This document shows positions 23,085-31,788 of a stretch of 64,000 bases of DNA, piece after piece. The position numbers and the translations under genes are program-made. The stretch covers positions 60,961 through 124,960 of the forward strand of contig CAUWJP010000003.1 of assembly GCA_963559135.1 (NCBI GenBank), given 5' to 3'. Below the pieces are notes generated by a model. The model worked only from the letters and a program-made list of their open reading frames with translations. It did no database searches and was not told the origin of the DNA. This DNA is from Sellimonas sp963559135 (lineage in GTDB: Bacteria > Bacillota > Clostridia > Lachnospirales > Lachnospiraceae). Numbering within the stretch: position 1 is the stretch's first letter; the number at the start of each line of letters is the position of its first letter.

Positions 23085-26000
23085 ATGGAATTAGTATTAG
23101 TACATATTACAGATATACATCTCGAAAACGACACAGATTATAATATTTTAGAAGGCAGAAGTGAATATATTGCAAATGCAATAAATAAACATATTATAGA
23201 TGAAACGAATACACTGCTAATTTTGTGTATCACTGGAGATATAGCATATTCGGGCAAAGAAGAGCAATATCTATTTGCGTCAATATTTATCTCTGACATT
23301 ATAGCGGGTATAAAGAAGAGATATAATGATTTGTTTATACAAATTGTAACCGTTCCAGGAAATCATGATTGTGATTTTGACAGAGAGGATAGTGTCATAA
23401 GAGAATCGGTACTACGTGATTCTAATTTAGATATGTTAAATGGTAGTATTATCAAGACTTGTACTACAGCTGAAGAAAATTATTTTAACTTTGTGAAAGA
23501 CTGGGATGAAAGTATAGCACCATTAGTTAGTGCAAGTGCTGAAAGCATATTTGCAATTAACGGATTGAGATATAAAGGAGTTTCTTTAAAATTTCATTGT
23601 TTGAACACAGCATGGTGTTCTAGTAAAAATGAAAAACCTAAAGAGATGAGAATTGCCATTCCTGAACAAGAAGATAAGATAGAAAATGATATTGTTATTA
23701 CTTTGATGCACCATGATGAGTCGTGGATGACTTGGGATAGTGTTGAGGAATGGAAAAAGTATTATAAATATTATTCGGATATTGTATTAGTGGGGCATGA
23801 TCATGTTTCTGAGATTGTATTAAAGGATAATTATGGTGCTGCAACAAATTATTTTGTGAAAGGAAACCAATTATATAATTCACATTATCCAGAACAGAGT
23901 GGTTTTAATGTTTTGAAAATCGATTTAGAAAGTAATATTGAGCGCTTTTTTTCATATGAATGGAATGGAAAACTGTATGAAAATATATTAGATACTAAAT
24001 CGAGAGAATTTAAGAAAAACCGTTATGTAAAAAGCGGTGTTGAATTAAAAGCAGATTTTTTGGAATACTTAGAGGATAATGAAATAGATTTGGTAAGTAA
24101 AGCCAAAGGGATATTGAAATTATCCGATGTTTTTGTTTATCCGGTTTTAAAAGGGGAAAGTATTAGTAATAAAAAGAATAAAGCGCTGTATAAAAATAAA
24201 GAAGATATTATTCAGATCATAAAAAACAAGAAATATATCATGATTTCTGGGGAAAAGGAGTATGGAAAGACAGCTTTATTAAAGCAGTTATATAAAGATT
24301 TTTTTAATATGAAATTATATCCAGTAATGGTAGATGCCACAGAATTGAGAACTGGAGAAGGAGATGAATTAAATAATAAGATTGCAGAAATTTATGAACA
24401 ACAATATTCTAATTTGGAAAAAGAAGAAATCCTGCAAATGGAAGAAGAAAAGAAGGTGTGTATTATAGATAATTTTGAAGAGATTGTAGTTTCGGATAAA
24501 TTAATAAAAAAAATACTACATTACCTTACTTGTAAATTTGGGATTGTGGTGATTACAAGTAATCTTCAAAATGATTTGCTTGGTTTCTTGAAAAATGTAG
24601 AAACAAAAGAATATTTAGAAAAGAAATTCACGCGCCTATATATTCAAGACCTAAAAAACTATATGAGAAGAAAATTAGTAAGTAGGTGGTTGCTGTTATC
24701 TAATGAGGAACAAAATCCTGAAAGTCAAGAGTTTGATGTATTATGTAGAAATAAGCTGGCACAAGTACAAAGTGTTATGAAAACAGGATTTTTTAATAAG
24801 ACGCCAATAGAATTTTTACTTGTGCTTTCCTATTTAGACAATTATGAAAAAATGAATACGGATTATAGTAGATATTCCTATATTTATGAATGTTTAATTC
24901 TTGATAAGATAAACGAAATATCCAATGGCGATACAAATGAAGCAACTATGTATAAGACTATTCTGGAGCAATTAGCTTTCAGAGTTTATGATGAAGAACA
25001 ACAGCAAAATATGGAAGAGAGCTTTGTCTTAGGGGTGATTTTTGATTATAATCAAGATTATCGAGGAAGTAAGGGAAGCGGAATTGATGTCATTAATAAC
25101 CTGACTAAATATAAAGTTCTTGAAAAGAGAGAAGGTAAATATAGATTTAAACATAGCTACATGTACTACTATTTTACTGGAAGTTATATTTTGAACCAAT
25201 TACCTCCAGATATGAAAATGCAAAAAACAAAAAAAATATTTGAAGATTTATCGAAAGAACTTAATTTTAATATTGCTTTATTTTTAGCATATGATATGAG
25301 TGCGGAGTATGAAATATTACCATTGATACAAGCAGTATGCAAAGAGCTTCTTGTAGAGTATCAAAATTTTGAGTATGCTCAACAAAAAGATTTATTAAAA
25401 AAATTGGAGTATGATATAGATCGAAAAGTGGAACAGATATTCAATATACCTAAGAATGTAAACATACCTAAAATTCAGGAAGAAACAGCCCTTAAGCAGT
25501 ATGAAGTTGAAATGGATGAGGTAAATCAACAATCTGAAAAAGATGAGGAAATGCTTGAAAAGGAAGCAGAATTAGATAAAATGTCACTTGAATTTACCAA
25601 AACAATAAGAATTATTGAGTTTTTGGGAGATATTTTAAAAAATTACTCATCATCCATTAAGCGGAAACCAAGAATAGAAATAATAAATTTGATGTATGAT
25701 TCAAGTATGAAGCTTATGGGAGCGTTATATGAATCCCTGAATGGAATGATAGATACTATCATTGAAATTGTAGACGAAAAAGCAAAAGAAGATCAGGAAG
25801 AAATTGCAGCCAAAAGTCAATTCAAGATGAAAATAAATGAATTTCTGAGTCAATTTTGGGGAGCCTTCGTTGGTGCTACAGTATGTAATCTGGGGTATTC
25901 TTTGCAATCAGATAGGATTGTGGATGAGATTATAGATGTTAGAACTGAGAAAAACTGTACATTTTTCCGAATGGCAAGTATTGATTATTTAATAAGAACT

Positions 26001-26222
26001 CAGAATGGACATTTGCCAGTTAAGGACATTGAAGAATGTATCAAAGGCAAGAACAAATTAGATACATTTTCTCGCAGTATTTTATCGCAGAATGTGGCTG
26101 TCTATTTGAGGAATTATCAGTATGATGTAAATGATAAGAAGGCTGTTTGTTCATTGTTAAATTTCAACATAAAAGATATATTTATAGATGAACAAAAAAA
26201 TAAATTAATTTCAGACGTATAG
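23085..26222 (+). CDS. Metallophosphoesterase-STAND-like NTPase, candidate defence protein
   Basis: A 1045-residue two-enzyme protein. Residues 1-290 form a calcineurin-type metallophosphoesterase with all metal motifs: D10-x-H12, G51-D52, G92-NHD95, MHHDE (about 206) and GHDH (about 239). A P-loop NTPase follows: Walker A GEKEYGKT (about 389-396), Walker B KVCIIDNFEE (about 456-465), then helical winged-helix-like and alpha-solenoid-like segments with an acidic coiled coil (about 815-850) and a helical C-terminus. This architecture resembles STAND/AVAST-type immune proteins, with the phosphoesterase as effector; nuclease or nucleotide hydrolase activity is inferred. GCAGGAGAAAAG is the RBS. 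The gene is strikingly AT-rich and sits at the ICE edge. Confidence 0.82.
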   Translation: MELVLVHITDIHLENDTDYNILEGRSEYIANAINKHIIDETNTLLILCITGDIAYSGKEEQYLFASIFISDIIAGIKKRYNDLFIQIVTVPGNHDCDFDREDSVIRESVLRDSNLDMLNGSIIKTCTTAEENYFNFVKDWDESIAPLVSASAESIFAINGLRYKGVSLKFHCLNTAWCSSKNEKPKEMRIAIPEQEDKIENDIVITLMHHDESWMTWDSVEEWKKYYKYYSDIVLVGHDHVSEIVLKDNYGAATNYFVKGNQLYNSHYPEQSGFNVLKIDLESNIERFFSYEWNGKLYENILDTKSREFKKNRYVKSGVELKADFLEYLEDNEIDLVSKAKGILKLSDVFVYPVLKGESISNKKNKALYKNKEDIIQIIKNKKYIMISGEKEYGKTALLKQLYKDFFNMKLYPVMVDATELRTGEGDELNNKIAEIYEQQYSNLEKEEILQMEEEKKVCIIDNFEEIVVSDKLIKKILHYLTCKFGIVVITSNLQNDLLGFLKNVETKEYLEKKFTRLYIQDLKNYMRRKLVSRWLLLSNEEQNPESQEFDVLCRNKLAQVQSVMKTGFFNKTPIEFLLVLSYLDNYEKMNTDYSRYSYIYECLILDKINEISNGDTNEATMYKTILEQLAFRVYDEEQQQNMEESFVLGVIFDYNQDYRGSKGSGIDVINNLTKYKVLEKREGKYRFKHSYMYYYFTGSYILNQLPPDMKMQKTKKIFEDLSKELNFNIALFLAYDMSAEYEILPLIQAVCKELLVEYQNFEYAQQKDLLKKLEYDIDRKVEQIFNIPKNVNIPKIQEETALKQYEVEMDEVNQQSEKDEEMLEKEAELDKMSLEFTKTIRIIEFLGDILKNYSSSIKRKPRIEIINLMYDSSMKLMGALYESLNGMIDTIIEIVDEKAKEDQEEIAAKSQFKMKINEFLSQFWGAFVGATVCNLGYSLQSDRIVDEIIDVRTEKNCTFFRMASIDYLIRTQNGHLPVKDIEECIKGKNKLDTFSRSILSQNVAVYLRNYQYDVNDKKAVCSLLNFNIKDIFIDEQKNKLISDV

Positions 26223-26365
26223 AAGGGGAGGACAAACAGAAATATTCTTTATATTGTAAAAGTGGAAAGAAAGTGGAAGCATCTGATAAGGAATTACAAG
26301 ATACAAAACAATTTTACTAAGATTTTTGGAATCCTACAAAAACCAAATTGTTAGGCAACGTGATG

Positions 26366-26396
26366 AAAGACCGGTCAAGTGAGGCCGGCCTTTTTT
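26366..26396 (+). terminator. Terminator-like hairpin before GNAT gene
   Basis: AAAGACCGGTC pairs, with one mismatch, to GGCCGGCCTTT and is followed by TTTTTT. It separates the AT-rich NTPase module from the next gene. Confidence 0.65.
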
Positions 26397-26477
26397 CATA
26401 GAGATGGAAAAAAGATGCGATAAATTCATATTGAAAAAGAACATATGTTCTGATAAAGAACAGAAAGGGGAATTCAA

Positions 26478-27029
26478 ATGAAAAAGGATGTTTTTCAAAA
26501 CTGTCCGACTTATCAGTCTGAGCGTTTTGAGATACGAAAGATGGAAATGAAAGATGCACATGGATTATTCCAGTGTTACAGTAATCCCCAGGCTGCCCGA
26601 TATTTTAACGGCGACTGCTGTGGGGATGATTTTTATTATACAGACTATGAGAAATTTTTAGAATGCATGAAATTTTGGGAAAGCAGATACCAAGTGAGGG
26701 ATTTTGTACGTTTTACCATTGTAGATCAGAAACAAAAAGAAATTGCTGGAATGGTAGAGATCTGTCCGTCTTATAAATATTCTGCAGATGGTTCTAAGAT
26801 TGGGATTTTGAGAATTGATCTATTACCGGAATATGAAAATGAAAAGATGATTAAGGAATTGCTTACCGTGATCTTAGAGCATATCTATGAGGACTTTGAA
26901 GTACAGGCAGTTTTGATGAAAGCACAGGAATATGCAACTGAAAGAAGAAATATATTAAAACAGTTTCATTTTGTAGCAGCAATGGACGAATGTAACATTT
27001 CTTTTAGGGATTATTTTATCCGGTTCTGA
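26478..27029 (+). CDS. GNAT family N-acetyltransferase
   Basis: A 183-residue acetyltransferase of the RimJ/RimL-like GNAT group: SERFEIRKMEMKDAHGLFQCYSNPQAARYF at the start, VRFTIVDQKQKEIAGMVEI as the central strands, and a C-terminal ATERRNILKQFHF block. The acetyl-CoA loop is weakly conserved (PEYENEKMIKELL in place of QxxGxG/A), so cofactor binding is less certain than the fold. Substrate is unknown; protein N-terminal or drug acetylation are both possible for ICE cargo. AAAGGGGAATTCAA is the RBS. Confidence 0.75.
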   Translation: MKKDVFQNCPTYQSERFEIRKMEMKDAHGLFQCYSNPQAARYFNGDCCGDDFYYTDYEKFLECMKFWESRYQVRDFVRFTIVDQKQKEIAGMVEICPSYKYSADGSKIGILRIDLLPEYENEKMIKELLTVILEHIYEDFEVQAVLMKAQEYATERRNILKQFHFVAAMDECNISFRDYFIRF

Positions 27030-27077
27030 ATGAAAATAACTGAAAAATGCGGATACTAATCTGGAGGAGGTGGGAAC

Positions 27078-28346
27078 ATGCAAAAGGATAGAACCTATGT
27101 CTGTATTGATCTGAAATCCTTTTATGCATCTGTGGAATGCCGGGAAAGAGGATTAGATCCCATGACTACGAATCTTGTAGTAGCAGATCCAGAAAGGTCA
27201 GATAAAACTATCTGTCTTGCGGTTTCCCCGGCAATGAAAAAACTGGGCGTTCCAGGTCGATGTCGGGTTTTTGAAATACCCAAAGGAATTGAATATATCA
27301 TGGCTCCACCAAGGATGCAGCTTTATATTGATTATTCGGCAGAGATTTATGCGATTTATCTGAAATACATTTCCAAAGAAGACATCCATGTTTACAGTAT
27401 CGATGAAGTGTTTATGGATGTAACGGATTATCTGGCAATGTATCAGATGTCTGCAAAGGAACTGAGTGTAAGGATCATGGAAGATATTCTTGAACATACC
27501 GGGATTACTGCGACTGCCGGGATTGGAACAAATCTGTATCTGGCCAAAGTTGCATTGGATATCACAGCAAAGCATGTAGAGGATCATATTGGGATATTGG
27601 ATGAAGAATCCTATTGCAAGACTTTGTGGAATCATAAGCCGCTGACAGATTTTTGGAGAATCGGAAAAGGGATTGCCAACCGGCTGGAACAGTCAGGTAT
27701 CCGGAGAATGGGAGAGATTGCCCATGCAGATGAAGACATGCTTTACCGGATGTTTGGGGTAGATGCGGAATTACTAATCGATCACGCCTGGGGCAGGGAA
27801 AGCACTACCATGCAGGATATCAAATCTTACAGACCAAAGACCAATTCCCTTTCCAGCGGGCAGGTATTGGAGTGCGATTATACCTTTGAAAAAGGGAAAC
27901 TTGTGGTGAAAGAGATGGCTGACCTTCTTTGTCTGGAATTGGTGGAGAAAGGATTGGTCACAGATTCCATTACCCTGCATGTAGGATACAGTAACCGGCT
28001 GGAGAAGAAACCTGCACACGGGACCATAGGGTTACGGAATAGTACCAGTTCAGCCAGACAAATTATTGCGGCTACGGAAAAATTATATTGTCAGATTGTA
28101 GATCCGTATACTTCCGTCCGGCGAATGACTGTAACCTTTAACCAGGTGGTAGATGAGCAGTATCAGCAGTATGACCTGTTCACAGATCCGGCGGAATTAG
28201 AACGGGAACATCGGATGCAGGAGGCAATCTTGGATATTAAAGAAAAGTTCGGGAAAAACGCTATCTTGAAAGGGATAGACCTGCAGGCAGGAGCCACTAC
28301 GATGGAACGGAACCGTCAGATAGGAGGGCATAAAAGTGGAACATAG
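27078..28346 (+). CDS. Y-family DNA polymerase (UvrX/UmuC-like)
   Basis: A 422-residue translesion polymerase. Catalytic carboxylates are visible in CIDLKSFYASVECRERG (about residues 9-25) and YSIDEVFMD (about 113-121). A helix-hairpin-helix region (FWRIGKGIANRLEQSGI) and the little-finger domain follow, and QYDLF (about 381-385) matches the beta-clamp-binding motif. Plasmid and ICE homologues are called UvrX and may aid survival of damage during transfer. A YolD-like gene overlaps the 3' end by 11 bases, the usual partner. Confidence 0.92.
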   Translation: MQKDRTYVCIDLKSFYASVECRERGLDPMTTNLVVADPERSDKTICLAVSPAMKKLGVPGRCRVFEIPKGIEYIMAPPRMQLYIDYSAEIYAIYLKYISKEDIHVYSIDEVFMDVTDYLAMYQMSAKELSVRIMEDILEHTGITATAGIGTNLYLAKVALDITAKHVEDHIGILDEESYCKTLWNHKPLTDFWRIGKGIANRLEQSGIRRMGEIAHADEDMLYRMFGVDAELLIDHAWGRESTTMQDIKSYRPKTNSLSSGQVLECDYTFEKGKLVVKEMADLLCLELVEKGLVTDSITLHVGYSNRLEKKPAHGTIGLRNSTSSARQIIAATEKLYCQIVDPYTSVRRMTVTFNQVVDEQYQQYDLFTDPAELEREHRMQEAILDIKEKFGKNAILKGIDLQAGATTMERNRQIGGHKSGT

Positions 28347-28674
28347 AGGACGTATGAACCGAGAAGACCGCGCAAAACAATTTATGCCATTTGCTGCTTT
28401 AAAAGGTTATCCAGAAGCGCTTCGAAAAAAAGAGAAAATCGTAGTACCCAAAATAGAACTGCCGGAAGAGTACCAGGAAGAGCTGGATCGGAAACTTCGA
28501 CAGATTAAGAAAAATGATGTAGTCACGGCAGTGTTTTTCTTCAAAGGAGAATATCTGCAGAAAAAAGGGATGGTGTCCCGAATAGATACATCCGCCAGAG
28601 TGATACAGATCGTCAATACGAAAATCTGTATTGATGATTTATATGATATTGACAAAGAAAATGAGATGATGTGA
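28336..28674 (+). CDS. YolD-like protein
   Basis: A 112-residue protein with the YolD pattern NREDRAKQFMPFAALKGYPEALR at the start, and a small beta-rich C-terminal half (VVTAVFFFKGEYLQKKGMVSRID). YolD-like proteins are encoded with Y-family polymerases on mobile elements and are thought to control or assist them. Overlap with the polymerase gene indicates translational coupling. A terminator-like stem begins right after the stop. Confidence 0.85.
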   Translation: MEHRGRMNREDRAKQFMPFAALKGYPEALRKKEKIVVPKIELPEEYQEELDRKLRQIKKNDVVTAVFFFKGEYLQKKGMVSRIDTSARVIQIVNTKICIDDLYDIDKENEMM

Positions 28675-28982
28675 AGCAGCCTAAAATGAGCATGAGCTTG
28701 GACAGGCTGTTTTTCTTTTGGAGAAAGGGGGATAGTCTGCTGATAGAAAAGAGAGAACAGGATTTGTTTGAAAGAATGAAAAATTGTATTGGCTGTACCT
28801 ATATTTCTGACCTACCCAGATACCGATATGAAGTATGGGAGAAGATGAAACGTATATCATTGGATCAATATACGTTAAAACAGCTGGACGATTTTTGCGA
28901 GTATGTGTTTGGAATCCGATATTGGATGGTAAAACAAATGCAGGAAAGGGAGGGGACTTTTGAAAAATCAGAATGTAAATAA
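28671..28982 (+). CDS. Hypothetical ICE protein, start uncertain
   Basis: The conserved-looking part reads IEKREQDLFERMKNCIGCTYISDLPRYRY, with a CxxC, and is helical after that. The reported GTG at 28671 overlaps the YolD stop, and the first 23 codons run through a terminator hairpin. AAAGGGGGAT at 28725-28734 suggests that translation begins near CTG 28740. I do not recognise the family. Length from the later start would be about 80 residues. Confidence 0.55.
   Translation: MKQPKMSMSLDRLFFFWRKGDSLLIEKREQDLFERMKNCIGCTYISDLPRYRYEVWEKMKRISLDQYTLKQLDDFCEYVFGIRYWMVKQMQEREGTFEKSECK
28677..28718 (+). terminator. Terminator-like hairpin after YolD gene
   Basis: CAGCCT (28677-28682) pairs with AGGCTG (28704-28709) and is followed by TTTTTCTTTT. 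The stem is short. Confidence 0.5.
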
Positions 28983-29010
28983 GCTGAATAGTTGCTACAA
29001 AAGAGAGCAG

Positions 29011-29039
29011 ATTCTTTGTGTAGTATTGTGAATAGCTTT
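29011..29039 (+). repeat. Repeated upstream motif, copy 1
   Basis: ATTCTTTGT followed by TATTGTGAATAGCTTT (29024-29039). The 16-base core recurs exactly at 31249-31264, in each case 50-70 bases before an ICE gene start. Possible promoter or operator. Confidence 0.5.
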
Positions 29040-29086
29040 CTGGCACAAATATGGTATCCTGCTGTGCTGGAAAGGAGGATGTGCCT

Positions 29087-29692
29087 ATGAAACTGTCACG
29101 GGAAGAAGCATGGGCAGGGACTTTAGAGTCTATGGTGGATAATCGGGTAGTGTTCTATTTGAGAAGATATAATAGAGATTATCAAGACTATTCCAGGCAA
29201 ATGAAAGAACTGTGTGAAAAGTATCCAGCTATCATACAACTGATCGATGGAAATAACGGGGTAACCTTAAATGATGAGGAATACCAGGTATTTAAAACCT
29301 ACAGCGAGCTGTCATCTAACCGGGAAATGCTGGAACGGGCATACTATTATTACTTTGGACAAGCAGATATGTTCCATTACCAAAAGTTATTAAAAGAGAT
29401 CTCAGAAACGAAGGAAAGGGAACCGGAACAAAGAAAAAAGGAAATTTTGGAATGTATGAGGCAGTTCCGATTGGAAGAAGCAGAAAAGGAGTTCCGCTTT
29501 GATCCAAAATATCAAAAAGAAAGGGATGAAGTGTTTCAATATGAACAAGAACTGCGTAGTATGGGGCTTTCAGAAGAAATCATTACAGTCATTGATAATT
29601 ATCTCTGTGCTCTCAATGCCGAGTGGCTGAGATACGGGGAGTTAGCTTATCAATATGGCATGGAAGATATTTTAGCAATGATAAAAGAATAA
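29087..29692 (+). CDS. Hypothetical ICE protein, helical, 201 residues
   Basis: A charged, mainly helical soluble protein beginning MKLSREEAWAGTLESMVDNRVVFYLRRYN, with Tyr/Glu-rich segments and a LSEEIITVIDNYLCALNAEWLRYGELAYQYG C-terminal half. No signal or membrane segment. AAAGGAGG at 29071-29078 sets the start at 29087 rather than the upstream ATG 29051. The gene lies with partition and polymerase genes in the ICE maintenance region. Family not recognised. Confidence 0.7.
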   Translation: MKLSREEAWAGTLESMVDNRVVFYLRRYNRDYQDYSRQMKELCEKYPAIIQLIDGNNGVTLNDEEYQVFKTYSELSSNREMLERAYYYYFGQADMFHYQKLLKEISETKEREPEQRKKEILECMRQFRLEEAEKEFRFDPKYQKERDEVFQYEQELRSMGLSEEIITVIDNYLCALNAEWLRYGELAYQYGMEDILAMIKE

Positions 29693-29706
29693 GAAGTGTA
29701 ATGAAG

Positions 29707-29735
29707 AAATGCCGTCCTTTCGGGGGCGGCGTTTC
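29707..29735 (+). terminator. Hairpin between hypothetical gene and parM-like gene
   Basis: AAATGCCGTCC pairs with GGGCGGCGTTT (one G-U). The T-run is short, so termination is probably partial. Confidence 0.45.
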
Positions 29736-29759
29736 TGTCTGTAAAAAAGGAGGAATTGC

Positions 29760-30668
29760 ATGATTATTGGAGTAGATCATGGCTATTCTGCCATGAAAAC
29801 AGCGCATATTTGTTTCCCATCAGGAATTGTAAGATATGAGCATGAACCCTATACCAATCGTGGAGTGTTGAGGATAGAAGGGAAATATTATGTGTGCGGC
29901 ACAGGGAGACAGCCGCTTTTGCGTACCAAGACCGAGAATGAGCAGTATTATTTATTGACACTCGCAGCTATCGCACAGGAAATCCGCTTCCGGAAGGCTC
30001 CCCGAAAAGCGGAGGTGGTGCTGGCCGCTGGCCTCCCGCTTACCAGTTTCGGACGGGAAAAGAAAAACTTTCGGGATTACCTGCTGGAAAGAAAAAATCC
30101 GGTAGTGTTTGAATACGAAGGGGAACTCTATGAAATCCGGGTTCTGGATGTCAGACTGTTCCCACAGGGTTATTCTGTCGTAGCAATGCACCCGGAGATC
30201 ATCCGGGATGAACCTTCTGTTCTTTTGGTAGACATTGGCGGTTGGACTATTGACATCATGCGGCTGGATAATGGTGTCCCAAATGCAGCAACCTGCAGGA
30301 GTTTGGAAATGGGAGTCATCCGTTGCCAAGACGAGATTCTGGAACAAGTCCGCAGAGATACTGGTTTGTCGATCACAGAAGTACAGGTGGAACGTGTTCT
30401 GAACGGAAAGAGCTGCAGCATCTCTGAAGAGGCAAAGAACATCATACTTACTTATGGGAGACAGTATGTGAAGCGGATCGTGTCTGCCATCATGGAGGCT
30501 GGTTTCGATCTGCAGGCAGTTCCAGCTGTATTTCTGGGAGGGGGAGCAAGACTTTTTGAACGCAACGTAAGCCCCCAGGACCGCCTGTGTCGGCTTATTA
30601 CCCTGCCAGACGTATGTTTAAACGCTGCAGGATTTGAAAGGCTTGCAGGGCAGATTTTGAAACGATGA
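29760..30668 (+). CDS. ParM/StbA-like actin homologue
   Basis: A 302-residue actin-like ATPase of the plasmid-partition group. Phosphate-binding motifs are MIIGVDHGYSAMKTA at the start (phosphate 1), VLLVDIGGWTIDIM (about 155-168, phosphate 2) and VFLGGGARLFE (about 260-270, adenosine motif). ParM filaments push DNA copies apart when bound by a ParR-centromere complex. The next gene overlaps by four bases (ATGA) and looks like the ParR partner. On an ICE this suggests a plasmid-like replicating stage after excision. GGAGGAATTGC is the RBS. Confidence 0.87.
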   Translation: MIIGVDHGYSAMKTAHICFPSGIVRYEHEPYTNRGVLRIEGKYYVCGTGRQPLLRTKTENEQYYLLTLAAIAQEIRFRKAPRKAEVVLAAGLPLTSFGREKKNFRDYLLERKNPVVFEYEGELYEIRVLDVRLFPQGYSVVAMHPEIIRDEPSVLLVDIGGWTIDIMRLDNGVPNAATCRSLEMGVIRCQDEILEQVRRDTGLSITEVQVERVLNGKSCSISEEAKNIILTYGRQYVKRIVSAIMEAGFDLQAVPAVFLGGGARLFERNVSPQDRLCRLITLPDVCLNAAGFERLAGQILKR

Positions 30669-30943
30669 AACGTCCGGTATTTTCTTTCCGGCCTAATAGG
30701 AAAGACCGAAACCATAGAAAAGCATGGAGCATTCTGGAGAAAGTGCCGGAAGGAGAGAAAAGCCAGTTTGTTGTGGATGCAATTTTATTCTATGACCAGG
30801 CAGATGCACTGGAACAGCTGATCCGGAAAAGTGTTCGAGAAGAGCTAAAATGTGGCGATGTGCGACAAACTGCCGCAACTGCAGAGCCAGAGGAGCTGCC
30901 GGATCAGGTATTGGATTTTATCTCGATGCTGCAAGAGGAATAG
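30665..30943 (+). CDS. ParR/StbB-like partition adaptor
   Basis: A 92-residue basic-to-acidic protein. FRPNRKDRNHRKAWSILEKVPEGEKSQFVVDAILFYDQ (residues about 7-45) fits the ribbon-helix-helix pattern of small partition DNA-binding proteins, followed by an acidic tail that could contact the actin-like filament. ATGA overlap with the parM-like gene indicates one translational unit. The centromere is not obvious; the repeats at 29011 and 31236 are candidates. Confidence 0.72.
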   Translation: MKRPVFSFRPNRKDRNHRKAWSILEKVPEGEKSQFVVDAILFYDQADALEQLIRKSVREELKCGDVRQTAATAEPEELPDQVLDFISMLQEE

Positions 30944-30970
30944 AAAGATCACGTGGAAAGGAGGGGTGCC

Positions 30971-31141
30971 ATGAGCAGAATGGTAGTTGTAACGTTACCG
31001 GAAGACCAGGTAACCCAGCTGGAATTTCTGGCAAAAGAAGAATCCAACCGGATTGGAAAAGAAGTAACCATGACGGATCTTGCGGAGCGGGCTGTCCGTC
31101 AGCAGATCAAACGGATGAAACAAAAGGATAGAAAAAGGTAG
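30971..31141 (+). CDS. Small ribbon-helix-helix-like protein
   Basis: A 56-residue protein, MSRMVVVTLPEDQVTQLEFLAKEE followed by a basic helix ending QQIKRMKQKDRKR. The initial strand and two helices suggest a CopG/Arc-type DNA-binding protein. AAAGGAGGGGTGCC sets the start at 30971; an upstream ATG at 30953 precedes the RBS. It follows the partition pair and may regulate it or other ICE genes. Confidence 0.6.
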   Translation: MSRMVVVTLPEDQVTQLEFLAKEESNRIGKEVTMTDLAERAVRQQIKRMKQKDRKR

Positions 31142-31235
31142 GATTTTAGTGGAGAAAGTGTGTGAAAAGGAGAGGAGGGGTGCCTATTGAGAGCAGGAAA
31201 AATATGATTATGTAATATGCTTCGTTTGCAGAGCA

Positions 31236-31264
31236 TTTCTTTGTCAGGTATTGTGAATAGCTTT
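31236..31264 (+). repeat. Repeated upstream motif, copy 2
   Basis: TTTCTTTGTCAGG then TATTGTGAATAGCTTT (31249-31264), an exact 16-base match to 29024-29039. It lies 55 bases before the next start codon. Just upstream, GAGGAGGGGTGCCT precedes an ATT that opens only nine codons, perhaps a decayed duplicate of the preceding gene's start. Confidence 0.5.
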
Positions 31265-31318
31265 GTGATGACCTTTGGAGTATGTTGGTTGTAACAAAAA
31301 GAAAGGAGAAAGACTTCT

Positions 31319-31732
31319 ATGGAAACCAAAAACATCTGTGGCAAGATACCAGTAGAATTACATGAAAAGGTCAGGGAAGAACTGGAAGGAACAGAAATGA
31401 CAATTCCTCAGTTTTTACAAAAGGTTATCGAAGAGCATTTTATGAAAAAAGGAGTGGAAAAGATGGAAGCAAAAACATTGGCAGTACAAGTATCCGAGGA
31501 ATTATTCAACCGCTTAAAAGAGAGAGTAGAAAAGGAGAAACGCCAAAGACGCGGGCGTTTCACTCAGAAAGACTATCTGATCGAAATTATCACCCAGGCA
31601 CTGGATGCAGCGGATGAACTGGAAAAACAAGATGAGGATGAACCGGAACTTCATGTAACACAGCCTGAAGAATTGGAATTAGAGAATGAAGAGCGTCTGC
31701 AAGAGGCAGAATCAGAGGAAGAAACAGAATAA
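31319..31732 (+). CDS. Hypothetical ICE DNA-binding-like protein
   Basis: A 137-residue protein with two similar N-terminal units: KIPVELHEKVREELEGTEMTIPQFLQKVIEEH and AVQVSEELFNRLKERVEKEKRQRRGRFTQKDYLIEIITQAL, each reading like a ribbon-helix-helix motif. The C-terminal 40 residues are very acidic. Tandem RHH proteins of this kind occur upstream of DNA-processing genes in ICEs and may act as regulators. AAAGGAGAAAG is the RBS. A terminator follows. Confidence 0.62.
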   Translation: METKNICGKIPVELHEKVREELEGTEMTIPQFLQKVIEEHFMKKGVEKMEAKTLAVQVSEELFNRLKERVEKEKRQRRGRFTQKDYLIEIITQALDAADELEKQDEDEPELHVTQPEELELENEERLQEAESEEETE

Positions 31733-31748
31733 ATAAGGAAACTGTATA

Positions 31749-31778
31749 AAAAGTGCGGGTATGCCCGTACTTTTTTTC
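31749..31778 (+). terminator. Terminator before C5 methyltransferase gene
   Basis: AAAGTGCGGG pairs with CCCGTACTTT (one G-U), loop TATG, followed by TTTTC. Confidence 0.75.
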
Positions 31779-31788
31779 GTTGAAGGGA

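Noticed and set aside
31175..31215. Gene beginning at ATT 31186 after GGAGGGGTGCCT
   Set aside because: The frame closes after nine codons; it is probably a duplicated ribosome site rather than a gene.
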